From SKLM01 sp964450435 (lineage in GTDB: Bacteria > Chloroflexota > Anaerolineae > B4-G1), in assembly GCA_964450435.1 (NCBI GenBank), contig CAYVCX010000035.1:1-29556 (forward strand): a DNA stretch of 29,556 nt, given 5' to 3'. Positions 1 to 7,072 of this stretch are shown here, piece by piece. Positions within the stretch are counted from its first letter, which is position 1. Every line of letters starts with the position of its first letter. A model generated the notes under the pieces. The model was not told the origin of the DNA, ran no database searches, and worked only from the letters and a program-made list of their open reading frames with translations. Position numbers and translations under genes: made by a program.

Positions 1-465
1 TCGCTGGTGCGTAAGTATCTGTCAGTCATCTAACGCTAGCATACACTAATATACGTACCTAGTCAAGCAGTTAAAACCTCCCGGAGGCAGCTACTCCATT
101 GACGACACGGATTATAGCATGGCGATGCATGCGAGCAACCTCCCGTCGGAATTGCGCATCGCAGAGTGGACGTCGAGCGGCGCAACAAGAATTGGGGGAC
201 GGGCATCGGCAAATCCAGGCCGATCCACTGGCCATGGGCATTACCCTTCTGTCTGCTGCCGGTAGCTGCATTGCGTCAGCACTGGGGTAAGGAGGGCCTC
301 ACAGCCTCCTTGAGAGCTGATTGCTTGCAGGCAGGCTGCTCACAAAACGGGTGGTACCTGTGGCCCGCTGGCAGAGACGGCATCCTCGCGTCCTTGCCCC
401 CGCGGCACCCCAGGGTTCGGTCGGGGCATTGCCCTCGGATCACACCCCCACTTCACCCCCGTCAC
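1..465. other. Stretch without a convincing gene
   Basis: No open reading frame here has a good ribosome-binding site or a recognisable product. The short frames overlap one another and have no family signature. A small palindrome (CCTCCCGGAGG, 77-87) and a 7-bp stem (289-295 with 305-311) are visible, but neither has a T-run. Near the window edge TCTGTCA (18-24) and TCTAACG (29-35) lie exactly 11 bp apart, with TAATAT at 47-52. This resembles a response-regulator box with a -10, but no gene follows it. Confidence 0.5.
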
Positions 466-494
466 TTGACTCGGTGACAACCCGGGGTTATACT
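461..494 (+). promoter_or_regulatory. Sigma70-type promoter of the kinase operon with an overlapping inverted repeat
   Basis: TTGACT (466-471) and TATACT (489-494) are separated by 17 bp, a near-consensus housekeeping promoter. The start point should fall near 501, leaving a leader of about 26 nt before the kinase ATG. An inverted repeat GTCAC (461-465) and GTGAC (474-478) straddles the -35 box and could be a repressor site. The promoter call rests on consensus match and spacing; the operator role is inference. Confidence 0.8.
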
Positions 495-526
495 GCCACC
501 TGGCGATCACAAGGCGCCAGATAATT

Positions 527-2500
527 ATGACATCCTCAGATTCGCTCGAGACCCGCAGGATTGACGACCCCCGGTCGGCTTCCAGTGAGCGTGCCGAAGG
601 AGACCCTCAATCGGGTGGGAGGGAGGACGCCAGGAGGCCCCGGCCCGTCGGGCAGCGACCCGATTCGAGCGAAGGCCGCCTCCAAACCGGCCACCTTCTC
701 CAAGAACGATATCGCATCCTCGGAGTGCTGGCTGTCGGCGGCATGAGCGCAGTCTACAGGGCGCAGGACCTGCGTTTCTCCAAGGTCCAACGCCTGTGCG
801 CGGTCAAGGAGATGGTGAACAGCGCCAATGACCCCGAGGCGCGGGCGATCACAGTGCGCAACTTCGAGCGTGAGACGAGCATTCTTGCCACACTCAGTCA
901 CCCAGGCATCGTCCAGATCTACGATCGCTTCACGGAGGGGAAACGCAGTTACGTGGTGCTGGAGTACGTGCGCGGCAAGGACCTGGAGACGGTGCTGGGC
1001 GAGGCGCCAGGCTTCCTGTCGGAAGCGGAGGTGGTCAGTTGGGCCATTCAAGTTTGTGATGTATTGACCTATCTACACAGTCGCCGCCCCCAGCCGGTCA
1101 TATTTCGCGACATCAAGCCGTCGAACTTGATGCTGGATGAGTACGGGCGCATCAAGATGATCGATTTCGGCATTGCAAAGATGTTTCAGAGCGGCAAGAA
1201 AGGCACGATGATCGGCACCGAGGGATACTCTCCGCCGGAGCAGTATCAGGGTGTCGCCGACACCCGAGTCGACATCTACGCCCTGGGTGCCACAATGCAC
1301 CACCTGCTGAGCAAGAGGGACCCTCGCCTCGAACCCCCATTCTCTTTCGAGGAACGTCCGATCCGCGAGACGAATCCCGGGGTCTCTCGCGAGTTGGTTG
1401 AGATCGTGACCCGTGCCTTAGCGTACGACGCCAGTGATCGCTACGACTCTGCTGAGGAGATGCAACGGGCCTTGATGGGGCTTCGGGCGGCTGGCGGGTC
1501 AATCGGGACGAGCGCCGTCACCGGGCCTCCCGCCGTCCGGAGTGAGATATCTCCACTCTGGCGTTTTGCCTGCGAGGACGAGATTCGATCGTCGCCCGCT
1601 GTGGACAGCGGAAGAGTCTACGTGGGTGCTTATGATCACAATCTGTACGCCCTCTATGCCGAGGATGGCGAGTTCTTGTGGAAGTACCCTACAGACGGCG
1701 GAATCGCCTCTTCACCCTGCGTCTACAAGGGACTCGTTTTCGTTGGCTCGACGGATCGAGTTCTGTACGCCATCGATGCAAACAACGGGCGGATCCGATG
1801 GACTTGTCCTACCCAGGGTAAGGTGTGGTCGTCCCCTAGCGCCGCGATGGCCCACGTGTTCTTCGGCTCTGACGACCGGCACCTCTACGCCGTGAAGGCC
1901 GACGGCGGTCGCGTTGCCTGGAAGTTCGAGGCGGAGGGCCAGGTGCGCTCATCGCCGGCCATCGGCGAGGAGGCTATCTACGTGGGGTGCGAAGCTGACG
2001 CTGTCTATGCCATAGACCTGAGCGGGAGTGTCCGCTGGCGGTTCCGGGCGCGACGAGGCGTGACCTCCTCTCCCGTACTGACGGAAGAAATGGTCTACGT
2101 TGGCGGTCAGGATAAACACGTCTACGCCCTGGACGTGCGATCGGGATGGCTGGCGTGGCGCTACCAGACGGACGGCGCCGTGATCTCCTCGCCGGCTGTC
2201 AGTGGCAATACGCTGTTCATCGGGTCTGCCGACAGTCACCTGTACGCCTTGGAAGCAGAGAGCGGACGCCTGATTTGGCGCTACGCCACGGACGGGCAGG
2301 TGACTTCGTCGCCTGTCGTGTTCGATGCGAGTGTTTACTTCGGCTCCGTGGACGGGTGTGTGTATAGTCTGGACGCGGAGACGGGTGATCTCCGGTGGCG
2401 ATTCCAGACCGACGGCGCCGTGACCTCGTCGCCTACCGCTGCAGACGGGGTGATCTACATAGGGTCATCTGATCGGCGCGTCTATGCGCTGCCGGCCTAA
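527..2500 (+). CDS. Ser/Thr protein kinase with C-terminal PQQ-type beta-propeller
   Basis: This is a 657-residue Hanks-type kinase that should transfer phosphate from ATP to Ser/Thr of partner proteins. Residues 1-55 are polar and probably disordered. The kinase domain covers about 60-320, with a somewhat degenerate glycine loop (AVGGMSAVY, 69-77), catalytic Lys94, catalytic Asp195 in FRDIKPSN (the usual HRD His is Phe), DFG at 213-215 and SPPEQY in the activation segment. From about 343 there are eight repeats of some 40 residues, each opening with SSP and carrying [YF][VI]G..D..[VL]YA and W[RK][FY], as in PQQ-enzyme-like propellers. No membrane segment is seen, so it is probably cytosolic, with the propeller as sensor or docking platform. 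It is the first gene of a six-gene operon. The ribosome-binding site before the ATG is weak. The family is certain; the ligand is unknown. Confidence 0.95.
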   Translation: MTSSDSLETRRIDDPRSASSERAEGDPQSGGREDARRPRPVGQRPDSSEGRLQTGHLLQERYRILGVLAVGGMSAVYRAQDLRFSKVQRLCAVKEMVNSANDPEARAITVRNFERETSILATLSHPGIVQIYDRFTEGKRSYVVLEYVRGKDLETVLGEAPGFLSEAEVVSWAIQVCDVLTYLHSRRPQPVIFRDIKPSNLMLDEYGRIKMIDFGIAKMFQSGKKGTMIGTEGYSPPEQYQGVADTRVDIYALGATMHHLLSKRDPRLEPPFSFEERPIRETNPGVSRELVEIVTRALAYDASDRYDSAEEMQRALMGLRAAGGSIGTSAVTGPPAVRSEISPLWRFACEDEIRSSPAVDSGRVYVGAYDHNLYALYAEDGEFLWKYPTDGGIASSPCVYKGLVFVGSTDRVLYAIDANNGRIRWTCPTQGKVWSSPSAAMAHVFFGSDDRHLYAVKADGGRVAWKFEAEGQVRSSPAIGEEAIYVGCEADAVYAIDLSGSVRWRFRARRGVTSSPVLTEEMVYVGGQDKHVYALDVRSGWLAWRYQTDGAVISSPAVSGNTLFIGSADSHLYALEAESGRLIWRYATDGQVTSSPVVFDASVYFGSVDGCVYSLDAETGDLRWRFQTDGAVTSSPTAADGVIYIGSSDRRVYALPA

Positions 2501-2524
2501 GGATGAGTTGGTCCAGGAGTGAGG

Positions 2525-3388
2525 ATGGGATTCCTGCACAGGCTGTTGGTGGGACGGGAAGAGCGCGGTCCGGAGCCAGGTTCCTCGGGCGGACAGCAAA
2601 CTCGACCTGCTGTCTCGAAGTTCGACGTAGGATGGGCCACCGATGTGGGCAGAATGCGTGACCGGAATGAAGACAGCGCCCTGGTGATCACGGCTGCGCA
2701 GGACGGCGACGATGTGCGACCATCGTTTGGCCTGTTCGTCCTGGCTGACGGAATGGGCGGGCACCGATCTGGAGAGGTGGCCAGCTCCCTGGCTGCTCGC
2801 GTGACGGCGCATCACGTCGCACGTCGATGCTATCTACCGGCCCTTGTTGGGGACGACCGCGATGCGGATCAGCCAGCTCTGACCGAAGTGCTCATTGAGA
2901 GCGTCCGTGCAGCTAACGGTGCCGTATCTCAGCGAGTGCCAGGCGGAGGCACGACCCTGACCTGTGCTCTGGTTCTAAACTCGCAGGCATATATCGCGCA
3001 CGTGGGCGACAGTCGCGCCTACTTGCTGAGCGATGCTGGTCTGGAACAGATTACCCGCGATCATTCGTTGGTGGAACGTCTGATGCAGACAGGCCAGCTA
3101 ACTCCTGGGGAGGCGGCTGCTCACCCGCAGAAAAACGTGTTGTATCGATCTGTGGGCCAGGATGGCACACTGCAAGTTGACACTCACGTGCGGAACATCC
3201 CAAGCGGTCATTATCTTCTACTCTGCAGTGACGGTCTATGGGATATGGTCGGGCCGGCCGATATCACCCGCGTTGTTGGGGAGGCCGCTTCTCCTCAAGA
3301 TGCCTGCGACGGACTCGTCGCTGCCGCGAACGAGGCCGGCGGGCGAGATAACGTTACGTTGATCCTCTGGAGATCCCCTTTGGGTTAG
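2525..3388 (+). CDS. PP2C-family (PPM) Ser/Thr protein phosphatase
   Basis: This is a metal-dependent protein phosphatase, the expected antagonist of the kinase encoded 24 bp upstream. The 287-residue protein has a complete PPM signature: RDRNED (45-50), ADGMGGH (metal-binding Asp75), GGTTLTCALV, HVGDSRAYL, the DHSLVE region, LCSDGLWD near residue 240 and a terminal GGRDNVTLI. No membrane segment is visible, so it should act in the cytosol. I chose the ATG at 2525 because AGGAG (2515-2519) lies 5 nt before it; an in-frame GTG at 2519 would overlap that site. Kinase plus PP2C is the usual reversible-phosphorylation pair. The substrates are probably among the operon neighbours, which is inference. 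Confidence 0.95.
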   Translation: MGFLHRLLVGREERGPEPGSSGGQQTRPAVSKFDVGWATDVGRMRDRNEDSALVITAAQDGDDVRPSFGLFVLADGMGGHRSGEVASSLAARVTAHHVARRCYLPALVGDDRDADQPALTEVLIESVRAANGAVSQRVPGGGTTLTCALVLNSQAYIAHVGDSRAYLLSDAGLEQITRDHSLVERLMQTGQLTPGEAAAHPQKNVLYRSVGQDGTLQVDTHVRNIPSGHYLLLCSDGLWDMVGPADITRVVGEAASPQDACDGLVAAANEAGGRDNVTLILWRSPLG

Positions 3389-3393
3389 GCCCA

Positions 3394-4872
3394 ATGAATA
3401 TCGAAAGAAACTACTACGCCATACTCGGTGTCCCGCCCTCTGCGACGCATGAGGAGATCCAGCGCAGCTATCACAGGCTGGCGCGCCGCTACCACCCGGA
3501 CAGCCGAGAGGTGGAGACCCCAACGGCGCTATTCCATCAAGTGCAAGAAGCGTATGCTGTCCTGGGCAACGCGAGGAGCCGCCAGGCATATGACCGACAA
3601 CGGCGGGAGTTCGGGGCGAGCGGGGAGGTCGGCCTGGCCTGGAACGTCGTCTTGAGCAGGGATCGGCTCTACGCAGGGCACAGCGAACAAGTGCTTTACG
3701 GACTCGTCAGCGTGGAACCAACGGCTACTTCCCAGAGCGATCGACTGCCGCTCAATCTATGTCTGGTCATCGATCGCAGTACGTCGATGAAGGGAGGGCG
3801 GTTGGAGCAAGTCAAAGAGGCCGCACGTCAGATAGCCGACAGGCTGCACCAGGACGACGCCCTGGCGTTGGTCACCTTTCACGACCGGGCCGAAACTGTG
3901 ATTCCTAGTCAGGTTGGCATCAACAGTGCTCGGGCCAGAGCCAAGATCACCCCAATAAGAGCGATGGGAGGGACCGAGATTCTCGAGGGTCTTCGCATGG
4001 GGCTGGCAGAGTTGAAGAAGCACCATGGTCGGGATGTGATCAATCACCTGATCCTGCTCACCGATGGTCGGACGTACGGTGACGACGAAGAGTGTATCTC
4101 CGAAGCGGAGAGAGCCGGCGACCAGGGCATCGGTATAACAGCGATGGGCATTGGTGAGGACTGGAACGACGAACTGCTCGATACAATCGCGTCGCGAAGT
4201 GGGGGGACTTCAGCCTACATTGCATCTCCAGAACGGGTGCATACTCTCCTCGAGAGCAAGATCCGCGGGCTGGGAGCTACATTCGCCACCGGGCTGACCC
4301 TCCAGGTTCGCACCGCTGAACGGGTCAGGCTGGAGAGTGCATTTCTCACATCACCCCATCTTGAGCCCCTGGCGGCATCCGGCGGGGCGATGAGACTGGG
4401 ACCGCTTCAGGCCGACGCGATGATGAAGATCCTGCTTGAGATAGGGGTGGGGCAACGACCCTCGGGAGAACACCGTCTCCTGCAACTCGAGCTAGGTGCG
4501 GATATCCCTGCCCGCAACCAACTAGGCGTCGTGCTGAGACGCGACATCCGCTGCGTTTTCACCGATGACAGGTTGCATCAGAGCGAGGATGAGGTTCCAT
4601 CGGCTGTGGTGAAGGCCCTCAGGCAGGTGACCCTCTATCGCATGCAGGAGCAAGCTTGGGCTGCTTTGGATGAAGGCCGGGTCGATCAGGCGACTGGACG
4701 ACTGGAGATGGTCGCTACTCACCTCCTTGAGCTGGGGCAGACGCGGCTGGCTCACGCTACCATGCTTGAGGCCGGGCGCATCGCAAGAGAGGGAGGCCCG
4801 ACGCCCCGGGGGCGCAAGGAGATCAAGTACGGCACACGAAGCCTTGAGCTGGGGGGAGAGACCCATGATTGA
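3394..4872 (+). CDS. J-domain / von Willebrand factor A fusion protein
   Basis: This 492-residue protein joins an N-terminal DnaJ domain (about 5-70) to a VWA domain (about 118-300) and a helical C-terminal region. The J domain carries the HPD motif (34-36), needed to stimulate Hsp70 ATPase. The VWA domain has a complete metal-site signature: DRSTS (Asp127, Ser129, Ser131), GGT near residue 194 and LLTDGR near 225. The C-terminal third includes RMQEQAWAALDEGRVDQAT and further helices that look TPR-like. No Gly/Phe-rich or zinc-finger region of classical DnaJ is present, so it is not a canonical co-chaperone. It starts 5 bp after the phosphatase gene and overlaps the next gene by 8 bp. A plausible role is to bring Hsp70 to a client or complex assembled by the VWA domain. 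The domains are clear; the function is inferred. Confidence 0.92.
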   Translation: MNIERNYYAILGVPPSATHEEIQRSYHRLARRYHPDSREVETPTALFHQVQEAYAVLGNARSRQAYDRQRREFGASGEVGLAWNVVLSRDRLYAGHSEQVLYGLVSVEPTATSQSDRLPLNLCLVIDRSTSMKGGRLEQVKEAARQIADRLHQDDALALVTFHDRAETVIPSQVGINSARARAKITPIRAMGGTEILEGLRMGLAELKKHHGRDVINHLILLTDGRTYGDDEECISEAERAGDQGIGITAMGIGEDWNDELLDTIASRSGGTSAYIASPERVHTLLESKIRGLGATFATGLTLQVRTAERVRLESAFLTSPHLEPLAASGGAMRLGPLQADAMMKILLEIGVGQRPSGEHRLLQLELGADIPARNQLGVVLRRDIRCVFTDDRLHQSEDEVPSAVVKALRQVTLYRMQEQAWAALDEGRVDQATGRLEMVATHLLELGQTRLAHATMLEAGRIAREGGPTPRGRKEIKYGTRSLELGGETHD

Positions 4873-5377
4873 GTGTCCATCCTGCGGGCGCAAACACCGT
4901 CCGGGGACGTTGTTCTGTAGCGAGTGCGGAGTCTATCTGCCGACAGGTGGGCCGCTGGGCACTGCGCCGATTTCAGAGCAAGATCTGCCGGCAGGCCGGG
5001 CCCACGCTTGGAAGACTGCCGGCGAGCAAGAACGCGCCGAGGAATCACCTGCCGTGCTGCGCATGGAAGTGCTCTCCAGCGGGCGACAGATCGAGCTGCC
5101 GTCCGCGGAAGGGGTTCAGTTGGGGCGTCTGGATGCTGCTCATGGCATCTTCCCGGACGTAGATCTTACGCCCGACCGCGGACTGGAGGGAGGGGTTTCT
5201 CGTCGTCATTGCAAGATCTCGTACGATGAGGGGAAGTACTTCGTCGAGGATTTGGGGAGTGCCAACGGGACGTTCCTCAACGGCGAACGATTGACGCCCT
5301 ACCTGCCTCACATCCTTGAGGACGGCGACGAGCTTCAGCTGGGCCGTGTGAGGCTCAAGATGATTGTCCAAGGATAA
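4865..5377 (+). CDS. Zinc-ribbon / FHA domain protein
   Basis: The 170-residue protein has an N-terminal zinc ribbon with cysteines at 4, 7, 18 and 21 (CPSC and CSEC), a linker, and a C-terminal forkhead-associated domain from about residue 75. The FHA signature is complete: LGR, SRRHC, then LGSANGTFLNG and a closing DGDELQLGRVRLKM. FHA domains bind phosphothreonine, so this is a likely reader of the operon's kinase. The start at ATG 4865 overlaps the end of the J/VWA gene by 8 bp, has a purine-rich GGGGAG just upstream and places the zinc ribbon at the N-terminus; overlap suggests translational coupling. A longer in-frame reading upstream lies inside the previous gene and is not credible. 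Family calls are certain; the phospho-partner is inferred. Confidence 0.93.
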   Translation: MIECPSCGRKHRPGTLFCSECGVYLPTGGPLGTAPISEQDLPAGRAHAWKTAGEQERAEESPAVLRMEVLSSGRQIELPSAEGVQLGRLDAAHGIFPDVDLTPDRGLEGGVSRRHCKISYDEGKYFVEDLGSANGTFLNGERLTPYLPHILEDGDELQLGRVRLKMIVQG

Positions 5378-5399
5378 GACTCCAGAGGGAGAGCAGGAC

Positions 5400-5642
5400 A
5401 TGTCCCATACAGTTCTGATTCACATCTTGAACGAAGAGGGCGTCGTTGGCGAGATTGAGCGCTTGCCCGAACCGGCGGATCAGGTGTTGCTGGTTCACAA
5501 CGTCCGATACCGTGATGGGCGGGACGTCTCATACGTCTCACCCGACACAGAGACGGTAGTCTACCCTTGGTCGCGTATCCACTGCGTAGAGATCCTATCC
5601 ACTGAGAGCGAGGAGGACGTTGTCACCTTCATCCGTGAGTGA
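5400..5642 (+). CDS. Small conserved-looking protein of unknown function (80 aa)
   Basis: I do not recognise this gene. It encodes an 80-residue acidic protein with no cysteines, signal peptide or membrane segment. The alternating hydrophobic pattern (SHTVLIHIL, QVLLVHNVRYRDGRDV, YVSPDTETVVYPWSRIHCVEIL) suggests a small, mostly beta fold, perhaps SH3- or Sm-like, ending in an acidic tail. ATG 5400 is preceded by AGGGAG (5385-5390); an earlier TTG at 5364 is less likely. It lies 22 bp after the FHA gene and 17 bp before the response regulator, tightly inside the operon, which supports it being real and functionally linked. It does contain one Cys within HCVEIL, and no metal-site pattern is apparent. 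Confidence 0.75.
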   Translation: MSHTVLIHILNEEGVVGEIERLPEPADQVLLVHNVRYRDGRDVSYVSPDTETVVYPWSRIHCVEILSTESEEDVVTFIRE

Positions 5643-5659
5643 CAGATCGGAGGCCAGCT

Positions 5660-6397
5660 ATGACCGATTCTAGTGGTGGACTGATCCTCGTCGTCGATGA
5701 CGAGCCCCGCATGACAAGATTCATACGCATGAATCTGGAATTGGAGGGATATCACGTTCTCGAGGCCCACGACGGGATTCAAGCCCTGGACAAAGTCCGC
5801 ACGGAGCTGCCGGATTTGGTCATCCTGGACGTAATGATGCCAGAACTGGACGGGTTCGAGACGCTCCGGATGCTGCGAGACATCTCGAACGTGCCGGTCA
5901 TCATGCTTACTGTGCGAGATGAAGAGGAGGACAAGGTGCGTGGATTGGAGCTTGGGGCTGATGATTACGTGACCAAGCCCTTCAACGCCCGCGAGCTCGC
6001 CAGCCGCGTCAGGGCCGTGCTGCGCCGCGCTCAAGGACCGGCAGGTCCCGAGGAATCCATCCTGGAGATTGATGATCGTCTGAGCATCGACTTCAACAAG
6101 CGCGAGGTCATCGTGGAGGGCGAGCGCATTCACTTGCGTCCCACCGAGTTCCGATTGTTGTACCATCTGGTGGAGAATGCCGGGTGGGTAGTGCCGCACG
6201 AGACGTTGTTGTCCAAGGTATGGGGCTATGAGTACGGTGAGGACGAAATCCAGAACCTGCGACTCTACATAAGCTACCTGCGGAAGAAGATCGAACCGGA
6301 CCCTTCGAATCCGCGCTACATCTTCACTGAGATAGGGACGGGCTATCGCTTCGTTGACTATGAAACAGAAGGGACAGGGGAGCAAGAGAAAACCTGA
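5660..6397 (+). CDS. PhoB/OmpR-family response regulator (orphan)
   Basis: This 245-residue DNA-binding response regulator has an N-terminal receiver domain with acidic pocket Asp13-Asp14, phospho-acceptor Asp57 in LVILDVMMPE, Thr84 and Lys106 in VTKPF. The C-terminal winged helix (about 145-240) has the family hallmarks LRPTEFRLLYHLVENAG, LLSKVWGYEY and YISYLRKKIE...GTGYRF. ATG 5660 follows TCGGAGG by 6 nt. No histidine kinase is encoded nearby, so its phosphate donor lies elsewhere, or it is modulated by the Ser/Thr kinase of the same operon, as reported for some regulators in other bacteria. It is the last gene before a terminator. Four 11-bp-phased repeats just downstream are good candidates for its own binding site. 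Confidence 0.95.
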   Translation: MTDSSGGLILVVDDEPRMTRFIRMNLELEGYHVLEAHDGIQALDKVRTELPDLVILDVMMPELDGFETLRMLRDISNVPVIMLTVRDEEEDKVRGLELGADDYVTKPFNARELASRVRAVLRRAQGPAGPEESILEIDDRLSIDFNKREVIVEGERIHLRPTEFRLLYHLVENAGWVVPHETLLSKVWGYEYGEDEIQNLRLYISYLRKKIEPDPSNPRYIFTEIGTGYRFVDYETEGTGEQEKT

Positions 6398-6439
6398 CCG
6401 AGGACCATCTCCGACCCCAAGGAACCAGATTCTGAATCT

Positions 6440-6464
6440 CCCCCGCGAACTCGCGGGGGTTTTT
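6440..6464 (+). terminator. Intrinsic terminator of the kinase-regulator operon
   Basis: CCCCCGCGA (6440-6448) pairs with TCGCGGGGG (6451-6459), or 8 bp with a 4-nt loop, followed directly by five T residues (6460-6464). It lies 43 bp after the regulator stop codon and closes the six-gene unit. Confidence 0.9.
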
Positions 6465-6465
6465 G

Positions 6466-6522
6466 GCTCTAATGGAGCTCTAACAGGCTTCTAACGCCAA
6501 TCTAATGCGCGTGTGCGATGAT
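6466..6522 (+). promoter_or_regulatory. Four 11-bp-phased direct repeats, candidate response-regulator operator of the hsp20 pair
   Basis: TCTAA occurs at 6468, 6479, 6490 and 6501, each exactly 11 bp from the last. The four units are GCTCTAATGGA, GCTCTAACAGG, CTTCTAACGCC and AATCTAATGCG. PhoB/OmpR-family winged helices bind head-to-tail to such 11-bp repeats. A -10-like GATGAT (6517-6522) begins 9-10 nt after the last unit, and no good -35 exists, as in activator-dependent Pho promoters. The array sits between the terminator of the regulator operon and hsp20. The repeats are directly seen; regulator identity and activation are inferred. Confidence 0.7.
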
Positions 6523-6580
6523 TGGTACTGCAATCGGAGATCGGCAGAAGTCAAATTCAGGAAGCTAAGGAGGTGCAGCG

Positions 6581-7030
6581 ATGACACAGTTGAGGCGCCG
6601 GGACCCGCTTCGGGATCTGGTCAGTCTGCGAGAGGCCATGGACCAGCTCTTCGAGGAGAGCGTCGTACGTCCGGAAAGCGGAACATTGGTCCCCAGAAGC
6701 AGCGGGCTGCTGGCTGTGGACATGTACGAGACCAGTGAGGACATAGTGGTCAAGACGGCCATTCCGGGCGTCGATCCCGAGGACATGGACATCAGTATCA
6801 CCGCGGATACCCTGACGATCAAAGGTGAGATCAGGGCCGAAGAGGGGGTCAGGGAAGAGGACTATGTGTGTCGTGAACGGGCCCGCGGCCTGTTCTCTCG
6901 CTCGCTGCAGATTCCGGTATCCGTCGAAGCGGGTGAGGCCGAAGCTGAGTTTGAGGACGGCATTTTGACCTTGACCATACCGAAGGCTGAGGAACTCAAG
7001 CCGAAAGCCATCAAGGTCAAGACGAGGTAG
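6581..7030 (+). CDS. Hsp20 / alpha-crystallin family small heat-shock protein
   Basis: This 149-residue ATP-independent chaperone is expected to bind unfolding proteins and hold them for Hsp70 or ClpB-type refolding. The alpha-crystallin domain spans about 40-135, from LLAVDMYETSEDIVVKTAIPGVDPEDMDI to the typical FEDGILTLTIPKAE, and the C-terminal IKV motif (oligomer contact) precedes the end. The N-terminus DLVSLREAMDQLFEES is the usual amphipathic arm. ATG 6581 follows a near-perfect AAGGAGGTG by 6 nt, so translation should be strong. It is the first of two tandem copies and stands directly behind the 11-bp-phased operator array. Confidence 0.95.
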   Translation: MTQLRRRDPLRDLVSLREAMDQLFEESVVRPESGTLVPRSSGLLAVDMYETSEDIVVKTAIPGVDPEDMDISITADTLTIKGEIRAEEGVREEDYVCRERARGLFSRSLQIPVSVEAGEAEAEFEDGILTLTIPKAEELKPKAIKVKTR

Positions 7031-7072
7031 CTAGCATCACGAGGGAATCAGATATCTCTAGGAGGTGGCGAC

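Noticed and set aside
99..290. Short plus-strand frame near the left edge
   Set aside because: It has no ribosome-binding site and no conserved pattern, and it overlaps other equally long frames.
5561..6385. Open frame of 274 codons on the minus strand
   Set aside because: It is the shadow of the response regulator gene, whose motifs are unambiguous.
6466..6580. CIRCE/HrcA-type inverted repeat upstream of hsp20
   Set aside because: No TTAGCACTC-N9-GAGTGCTAA-like sequence is present; the repeats here are direct, not inverted.
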